From contig DOTV01000233.1 of the NCBI GenBank assembly GCA_003520925.1, forward strand, positions 14,547 through 62,144: a stretch of DNA of 47,598 nucleotides. Direction: 5' to 3'. Shown here in pieces: positions 42,744-47,598 of this stretch. This DNA comes from Bacteroidales bacterium. Its GTDB lineage: Bacteria; Bacteroidota; Bacteroidia; Bacteroidales; VadinHA17. How positions within the stretch are numbered: the stretch's first letter is position 1; each line of letters begins with the position of its first letter. Below the pieces are notes generated by a model that worked only from the letters and a program-made list of their open reading frames with translations, made no database searches and had not been told where the DNA came from. The position numbers and the translations under genes are program-made.

Positions 42744-42935
42744 ATGAAAGCCAGAAAATACTCTAATTCCAAAAACACCAAGTTTGTGAGGATAGATAAC
42801 TCAACCTGGATTGAAGCAGACGTATGGATCCCCGATGAAGTGGCAAGGATGCAGTTCCTTCAGAAAATGCAGTTGACTAAACCAGGTACCTTTCAGGTAC
42901 AGGCTAAGAACGGTAATCTGATTGCAAGCAGCTGA
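42744..42935 (+). CDS. Small hypothetical protein (63 residues)
   Basis: I do not recognise this protein. It is 63 residues and has no signal peptide or membrane segment. It opens basic (MKARKYSNSKNTKFV), then has DNSTWIEADVWIPDE, a short amphipathic helix (EVARMQFLQKMQL) and a possible beta tail (GTFQVQAKNGNLIAS). Support for reality: a 10-bp-stem terminator just after the stop, a free-standing location with 175 bp upstream, and protein-like composition. The alternative is a chance frame. Confidence 0.55.
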   Translation: MKARKYSNSKNTKFVRIDNSTWIEADVWIPDEVARMQFLQKMQLTKPGTFQVQAKNGNLIASS

Positions 42936-42964
42936 TCTGTAATGCCATAGAAAGAGATAAGTTG

Positions 42965-42987
42965 AAAAGCCCTGTAACAGGGCTTTT
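42965..42987 (+). terminator. Terminator after the 63-residue gene
   Basis: A perfect 10-bp stem (AAAAGCCCTG / CAGGGCTTTT) with a TAA loop lies 29 bases after the stop codon. It could act in both directions. Confidence 0.85.
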
Positions 42988-43051
42988 ATAGTAAATAATA
43001 TAAATGATTATTGGTACAGAATTTTAAGATCGGTAATTTGAATTATTTGAG

Positions 43052-43765
43052 ATGAAAAGTTTGACCCGGATTTCATTTATTTACTTAACCATAACGGGAC
43101 TGATTCTAATCCAGATGGTTGGTTGCAAAAAAGACGATCCGATTACGGTTACCGACATTGAGGGCAATACATATTTCGCAACTACAATCGGAAGCCAGAT
43201 ATGGATGACAGAAAACCTCAAAACCACAAGATTCAATGATAAATCAACCATAACCCTTGTCCCTTCCAATAGTACCTGGATCTCCACGACGAGGCCCTCC
43301 TATTGTTGGTTTTCCAATGATACCTTAAATAAAGCCCTGTACGGTGCGATATATAATTATTATGCCGTACAATCAGGGAAACTTTGTCCTTTCGGCTGGC
43401 ATGTGCCCACCAATGACGAATTCAAGGCGCTGGAGAAAAGTCTTGGCATGACACAGGTTGAAGCTGATTCAATGGGATGGCGAGGTACCGACCAGGGGAA
43501 AAAAATGAAGAGCAGAACAGGATGGAAAGACAACGGAAACGGGACTAACAGAAGTGGTTTCAACGGACTTGCAGGTGGATACAGATATGGTGTGGATGGC
43601 GGTTTTAACGATCTGGGCGCCGTGAGTTACTGGTGGACTTCAACCAAAAAGAGCGCCACCCTTGGCTTATACCGACGACTGGATTACGACAAAAGTCAGG
43701 TATATGCAGAAGGTGTTAAATTACAGGCAGGAAAATATGTAAGATGTGTTAAAGATTCTATCTGA
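43052..43765 (+). CDS. FISUMP-domain lipoprotein without repeats
   Basis: This 237-residue protein has lipobox MVGC (Cys25) followed almost at once by the FISUMP domain (about residues 34-236): GSQIWMTENLKTTRFND, YCWFSND, AIYNYYAVQSGKLCPFGWH, GMTQVEAD, GTDQGKKMKS and YVRCVKD. It is of the same subtype as the second and third paralogues. A 32-base stretch at 43577-43608 differs from 39483-39514 in the second paralogue at only two positions, so these domains are close relatives. Own terminator downstream. Probable surface lipoprotein. Confidence 0.88.
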   Translation: MKSLTRISFIYLTITGLILIQMVGCKKDDPITVTDIEGNTYFATTIGSQIWMTENLKTTRFNDKSTITLVPSNSTWISTTRPSYCWFSNDTLNKALYGAIYNYYAVQSGKLCPFGWHVPTNDEFKALEKSLGMTQVEADSMGWRGTDQGKKMKSRTGWKDNGNGTNRSGFNGLAGGYRYGVDGGFNDLGAVSYWWTSTKKSATLGLYRRLDYDKSQVYAEGVKLQAGKYVRCVKDSI

Positions 43766-43797
43766 TAAATTGTTATTTGCAATACCAGTGGGTTTCT

Positions 43798-43830
43798 GCC
43801 CCCGGATCGAATCCTGGGGCTTTTTATTTT
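43798..43830 (+). terminator. Terminator after the fourth FISUMP gene
   Basis: GCCCCCGGAT pairs with ATCCTGGGGC (one mismatch), with a short CGA loop, followed by TTTTTATTTTT. The GGATCGAATCC at its core resembles a tRNA T arm, but no other tRNA parts are present. Confidence 0.85.
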
Positions 43831-43999
43831 TACTGAATCATCAGTTTTGCTTTCGAATACGGGCTTTGGAAATTCTCCGCCGATTGCACTAAATATTATA
43901 ATAATTAATATAAAAGTACAAGAAAATTATGCAAAAGTGAAAGGCAAAAATATTTAAGAAGCCGAACTTTATTTAATAACAACCCTAAAATTGTCCGTT

Positions 44000-44695
44000 A
44001 TGAAATTGATAAGCAGAAACAGGATTATCAATTTTTTCATAGCCGGATTGATCTTAAGTCTGGGTTTTGAATGCAGGAAAGCGGATGAGGAAGATACCAG
44101 AATTACAGATGCCGATGGCAATGTCTATAAATCCGTTACCATTGGCAACCAGGTATGGTTGAGGGAGAACCTGAAAACCACCAGGTACAATAATGGTGAT
44201 CTCATTGGAACAACAGCACCTGTAACACTTGATATTTCGGAAGAACTCAGACCAAAATACCAATGGGCTTACGAGGGGTTTGAAGATAATGTAGCGGATT
44301 ATGGCAGGCTCTATACCTGGTTCGCGGCTTCCGACAAAAGGGGAATATGTCCGGAAGGCTGGCATGTTCCAAGTTATGAAGAACATGATGAATTAAATAA
44401 TTTCGGGGAAGGTAATAAGCTGCCGTCAGATAAGCTAAAAGAAGCAGGAACAGTTCACTGGCTGTGGCCTAATACGGGGACTAATGAAAGTGGATTTACG
44501 GCATTGCCAGCAGGGCGGCGTAAGCCGGAAGGTGTTTTTTGCGGATTATACTCGGGAGCATTCTTCTGGAACTCTGCGATCGATAAATACCACCCTGAAA
44601 CCGGGGCTCATGCTCTTGCAATATCAGCCGGGTGCTGCTTATCCAATTACAGCGGATCTGAAGCATTTAGTGTCCGGTGTATTAAAGATCAATAA
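44000..44695 (+). CDS. FISUMP-domain exported protein without repeats
   Basis: A hydrophobic N-terminus leads to GFECRK. Cys25 could be lipidated, but Glu at -1 departs from the usual lipobox, so plain secretion or a membrane anchor is possible. The FISUMP domain (about 36-231) has GNQVWLRENLKTTRYNNG, ICPEGWHVPS, KLKEAGTVHW and SVRCIKD, the subtype of the first and sixth paralogues. It is more diverged than the others (YQWAYEGFEDN where others have YCW). The frame reaches a TTG at 43991, but the ATG at 44000 is preferred (231 residues). Ligand unknown. Confidence 0.85.
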   Translation: MKLISRNRIINFFIAGLILSLGFECRKADEEDTRITDADGNVYKSVTIGNQVWLRENLKTTRYNNGDLIGTTAPVTLDISEELRPKYQWAYEGFEDNVADYGRLYTWFAASDKRGICPEGWHVPSYEEHDELNNFGEGNKLPSDKLKEAGTVHWLWPNTGTNESGFTALPAGRRKPEGVFCGLYSGAFFWNSAIDKYHPETGAHALAISAGCCLSNYSGSEAFSVRCIKDQ

Positions 44696-44824
44696 AAAGA
44701 ATCAGAACTGATCATCAGATCAATTTATGATATTGGAGAGAACCTAACTGGATTTCCTTTGGCATGAATATTGAGCTGAAATACTGCATATCTTTGGTAT
44801 TGGAACAAATTCGCAAGCTCACTC

Positions 44825-45853
44825 ATGACTTGTCCGGGAAGGAAAATATTAAATAATCGTTTATGGGTTTCTGCCGGGATAATAGTCGCATTTTCAGCCC
44901 TTTATGGTTGCGAGGATGAAAATGTACCTCAGCTGACAACAAAAGAAGTAACCAATATAACCGCTAAATCGGCTGAATCGGGAGGAATTATTATTGATGA
45001 TAACGGCAGTGCTATAAATGTTCGCGGTGTCTGCTGGAGCAATGAGAGTAACCCCACGATCGGGGATAAAAGAACAACCAACGGTGTTGGCAGTGAAAGT
45101 TACTCAAGTACCTTGTTCGGATTGAACGGAAGTAAAATTTACTATGTAAGGGCCTATGCCACAAATAAAAACGGTACCGGTTACGGAAATGAGATAAGTT
45201 TTCAGACGGCACCTTCCGGAATAAATTATGCCGAATGGATCTCATATGGCACAGTTGCTGATAAAGAAGGGAATAATTACAAAACTGTAAAAATCGGTGA
45301 TCAGACCTGGATGGCGGAGAATCTCAGAGCCACTAAATACCAGGACGGAAGCCCGGTTCCAAACATCAGGGATCTTAAAACATGGACCGGTCTCGGCACC
45401 GGCGCTTATTGTTTCTATAACAACGATACTTTGAACAAAAAAGTCTACGGGGCAATGTACAACTGGTTTGTTGTTGGGGACAAGCGCAAAATTTGTCCGG
45501 TTGGCTGGCATGTGCCATCCGATTCAGAGTGGACCAGACTGACGGATTTTCTGGGAGGTAAGGATATCGCAGGAATGAAATTGAAAGAAGCAGGACTGAC
45601 GCATTGGGCAAACCCAAACTCCGGGGCTTCGAACCTGAGCGGCTTCACGGCATTACCCGCTGGTTCACGCTATTCTTCCATCAGGGATGATTTTCTCGGA
45701 CTGGGTTATTATTGCACATGGTGGTCCTCCTCGGAAAACAATCTGGATAGAGAAAGTGCCTGGTTTCGTTCTCTTAGTAAATTCAATATAATAGTCGAAA
45801 GGAATACTTACTGGAAAATTGTAGGATACTCAATCAGATGCGTCATTGATTAG
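44825..45853 (+). CDS. FISUMP-domain lipoprotein with one Fn3-like repeat
   Basis: This 342-residue protein has lipobox LYGC (Cys29). A single Fn3-like repeat at about residues 34-130 has RGVCWSNESNP and YYVRAYATNKNGTGYGN. The FISUMP domain (about 141-342) has GDQTWMAENLRATKYQDG, YCFYNND, AMYNWFVVGDKRKICPVGWH, KLKEAGLTHW and SIRCVID, of the LGG...KLKE subtype. It is the last paralogue of the cluster and lies 98 bp before the S41 peptidase gene. Confidence 0.88.
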   Translation: MTCPGRKILNNRLWVSAGIIVAFSALYGCEDENVPQLTTKEVTNITAKSAESGGIIIDDNGSAINVRGVCWSNESNPTIGDKRTTNGVGSESYSSTLFGLNGSKIYYVRAYATNKNGTGYGNEISFQTAPSGINYAEWISYGTVADKEGNNYKTVKIGDQTWMAENLRATKYQDGSPVPNIRDLKTWTGLGTGAYCFYNNDTLNKKVYGAMYNWFVVGDKRKICPVGWHVPSDSEWTRLTDFLGGKDIAGMKLKEAGLTHWANPNSGASNLSGFTALPAGSRYSSIRDDFLGLGYYCTWWSSSENNLDRESAWFRSLSKFNIIVERNTYWKIVGYSIRCVID

Positions 45854-45951
45854 GTGTCTCAAAACAAATGAAAAGGAAGCATTCTTGAAACAGAGAAGCA
45901 GTTTAAGAGAATTTCAGTAATTTTATATGGAATTAATTTTAACAAACGGCA

Positions 45952-47391
45952 ATGAAGATTAACAGAAAATTGTTGAAATGGGTTGTGATTTCAGTTTTGT
46001 TATTTACTGGTTGTGAGAAGAAAGAGGTACCTGTTGGGGAGGAGAAAGTCCAGGCCTCGGCACAGGTTCAGAAAATTAACGGTTTCATCAAGGATGTCAT
46101 GACTGATGTTTACCTCTGGTACGACAAGTTGCCGGACATTGACATAAAATATGAAACCAATTCAAAGGATTATTTCCAGAAACTGCTTTACAGTGAAGAT
46201 AAGTGGTCATATATTACCGATGATATTACTGCATTTGAACAGAGTCTGCAGGGAGTTGAAAAAACTTTTGGTTACTCCCTGGTATTTGGCTCCTTTGTAA
46301 ATTCTTCAGGTGCCCCTACCGGCAATTATTTCGGGATCGTTGAATATGTTTACCCGAATACTCCGGCATCCAAAGCAGGTTTTACCAGGGGGGATCTTAT
46401 CATTAAACTCGATGGAGGTAATATTACTGCTGATAACTATAGAAATCTATTTTCCGGCACCTCAGTATCAGTCACAAAGGGGACTTTAACAAGTAATGGA
46501 ATTGCCACCGGAGCAACATTAACATTGGTTGCTGAAGAGCTGAATCTTGACCCTGTTCTGATGTATAAGATAATCGAGAGGGAGGGCCATAAGATCGGTT
46601 ATCTTGTATATCTTCAGTTTATACCAAGCTATAACAGCTCAAGTCTGAATCTTGCTTTTCAATATTTCAGGGAAAATCAGATTTCAGATCTTGTTCTTGA
46701 TCTCAGATACAATCCTGGTGGCTATACAACAGCCGCTCAGTATCTTACAAGCTCTATTGCACCTCTTAACACCGTTAACGATAAAAGCACTCTTGTTTCC
46801 TATCAGTGGAACGACAAGTACCAGGCTTACTGGATTTCAAATAACAGACAAGATCAGCTCGGCGTGAAGTTTGACCCGAATGTGCCCGTTAAACTTGGTC
46901 TCGGCAAGTTATATGTTTTGACAGGAAATGGGACTGCAAGTGCTTCGGAGTTGACAATTTGCGGACTTGAGCCATATATGGATGTTGTTATCGTGGGAGA
47001 CACAACATATGGAAAATATACAGCATCAATTACAATAAAACCTGAAGACTGGTATCAGAATGCATCTGATTACACAGGCTTTAAAAATTGGGGAATGCAA
47101 CCTATTATAATGCGTTATGCCAATTCTCAGGGGATCACCAATTTCAAAAATGGTTTTGCACCCGATTTTCTTGTCAGGGACGAACTTCTGCCTGCATATC
47201 CTCTCGGAGAACTTACCGAACCGCTATTGAAAAAAGCTGTTGAAAACATTACCGGGACAACAATTTCTGCACCCAAAAGGGCTGAAAGACCAATTGAATA
47301 TATAATTGTTGACCGGGGATTCTCAAAATTCGACAGGCAAAGGCGGAACCTGTTTATCGAAATGCCCAGGGATTTACAGAAAAACCGCTGA
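45952..47391 (+). CDS. S41 family (C-terminal processing-like) peptidase lipoprotein
   Basis: This 479-residue protein has lipobox FTGC (Cys21). After a helical N-terminal segment (YLWYDKLPDID) there is a PDZ-like domain at about residues 95-180 with NTPASKAGFTRGDLIIKLDG. The S41 catalytic domain follows: DLVLDLRYNPGGYTTAAQ, GNGTASASELTI with the likely nucleophile Ser, and VGDTTYGKYT with the likely general-base Lys. It is probably a periplasm- or surface-facing serine protease. It ends the FISUMP cluster on the same strand, so it might process these lipoproteins; the sequence does not show this. Confidence 0.92.
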   Translation: MKINRKLLKWVVISVLLFTGCEKKEVPVGEEKVQASAQVQKINGFIKDVMTDVYLWYDKLPDIDIKYETNSKDYFQKLLYSEDKWSYITDDITAFEQSLQGVEKTFGYSLVFGSFVNSSGAPTGNYFGIVEYVYPNTPASKAGFTRGDLIIKLDGGNITADNYRNLFSGTSVSVTKGTLTSNGIATGATLTLVAEELNLDPVLMYKIIEREGHKIGYLVYLQFIPSYNSSSLNLAFQYFRENQISDLVLDLRYNPGGYTTAAQYLTSSIAPLNTVNDKSTLVSYQWNDKYQAYWISNNRQDQLGVKFDPNVPVKLGLGKLYVLTGNGTASASELTICGLEPYMDVVIVGDTTYGKYTASITIKPEDWYQNASDYTGFKNWGMQPIIMRYANSQGITNFKNGFAPDFLVRDELLPAYPLGELTEPLLKKAVENITGTTISAPKRAERPIEYIIVDRGFSKFDRQRRNLFIEMPRDLQKNR

Positions 47392-47598
47392 TCCTGGTTT
47401 GGTGGACCCTGACAACAAAAAAGCCGTTGCCACGCTGCGCATGGCTTATCTGTTTCGTTTTCGATGTCCTTATTTAAGCAAGCTTAAAACGTCCCTCGAA
47501 AACAAAACCGATCCCGCAGTTGCGGGACCGGCTTTTATGTTGTGGGCGATGAGGGATTAGTTTCACTGATCCCGGTTTGGTGGACCCTGACAACAAAA
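47388..47598 (+). repeat. 33-bp direct repeat pair, 178 bp apart, ending at the window edge
   Basis: 47388-47420 and 47566-47598 are 33 bases long and differ at one position (a T/C in GATCCT versus GATCCC). The second copy ends on the last base of the window. The first copy overlaps the S41 stop codon. Between them lie a nested hairpin (47457-47503) and a terminator (47505-47536). Either a 178-bp tandem array continues beyond the window or an assembly ended in a repeat. Confidence 0.75.
47505..47536 (+). terminator. Terminator downstream of the S41 peptidase gene
   Basis: CCGATCCCGC / GCGGGACCGG (one mismatch) with an AGTT loop is flanked by AAAA and CTTTT. It could act in both directions. 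It lies inside the 178-bp repeat unit, so further copies would each carry a terminator. Confidence 0.75.

Noticed and set aside
43798..43830. tRNA-like GGATCGAATCC
   Set aside because: It is the core of a terminator hairpin; there is no acceptor, D or anticodon arm.
36018..45853. Diversity-generating retroelement acting on the FISUMP tips
   Set aside because: The tips resemble ligand-displaying folds, but no reverse transcriptase frame and no template repeat were found in the window, and the differences between paralogues are not confined to adenines.
47306..47560. 84-residue frame overlapping the S41 3' end
   Set aside because: It overlaps a well-supported gene and continues through hairpins and a terminator.
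47388..47598. Integron attC array
   Set aside because: The 178-bp period and hairpins recall cassettes, but no GTTRRRY / RYYYAAC core pair was found and no integrase is present.

Overview
The window looks like a chromosomal segment from a member of the Bacteroidota, most likely an environmental Bacteroidales/Marinilabiliales-type lineage. Reasons seen in the sequence: a type IX secretion (T9SS) locus with porU, porV, a PorP/SprF-like protein and gldJ; lipoproteins and small outer-membrane proteins of Bacteroidota-restricted families; TAnnTTTG promoter -7 boxes with few obvious Shine-Dalgarno sites; and a housekeeping order (alaS - M23 peptidase - MerR - Nif3 - C4 zinc ribbon) that I recall from this phylum. 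No tRNA, rRNA, CRISPR array, transposase, integrase or phage gene was seen.

Layout. 1-4 kb (minus strand): a two-gene envelope pair resembling DUF6452/DUF6048, then alaS. 4-10.4 kb (plus): two tandem paralogous M23 peptidases, a MerR regulator, a Nif3-like protein, a coiled-coil C4 zinc-ribbon protein and a long-form urocanate hydratase. 10.5-15.7 kb (minus): porU-porV-ispF, read as one unit. 15.8-19.7 kb (plus): PorP/SprF-like protein, gldJ, a strong terminator, murF. 19.7-27 kb (minus): a tight seven-gene run (PhoH, DUF1080, mtaB, inositol-monophosphatase-like, LpxL-like acyltransferase, GT2, membrane metallophosphoesterase). 27-35.9 kb: folC, 5'-nucleotidase, an M28 peptidase (minus), a TerC-family protein and an orphan PAS histidine kinase.

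36-47.4 kb is the accessory-looking part. It carries six paralogous exported proteins that end in the Fibrobacter-succinogenes-major-paralogous (FISUMP) domain. Three carry 3, 4 and 4 tandem ~98-residue Fn3-like repeats, one carries a single repeat and two carry none. Embedded among them are a lone DUF4956 membrane protein, a 63-residue orphan and, at the end, an S41 peptidase lipoprotein. The FISUMP domains fall into two subtypes that do not track with repeat number, which suggests duplication and module reshuffling. This is the best candidate for an under-described system: a modular surface-lipoprotein array, possibly length-variable, preceded by an orphan sensor kinase.

Intergenic regions hold several palindromic non-coding repeats: two CACAGAG-type inverted repeats, a nested composite inverted repeat with a 22-bp-arm hairpin near 28.5 kb, a degenerate GCAAAG/CTTTGCGCC element near 41.8 kb, and a 33-bp direct repeat that recurs exactly at the right edge of the window. 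Functions are assigned from motif recognition only; no database search was run.
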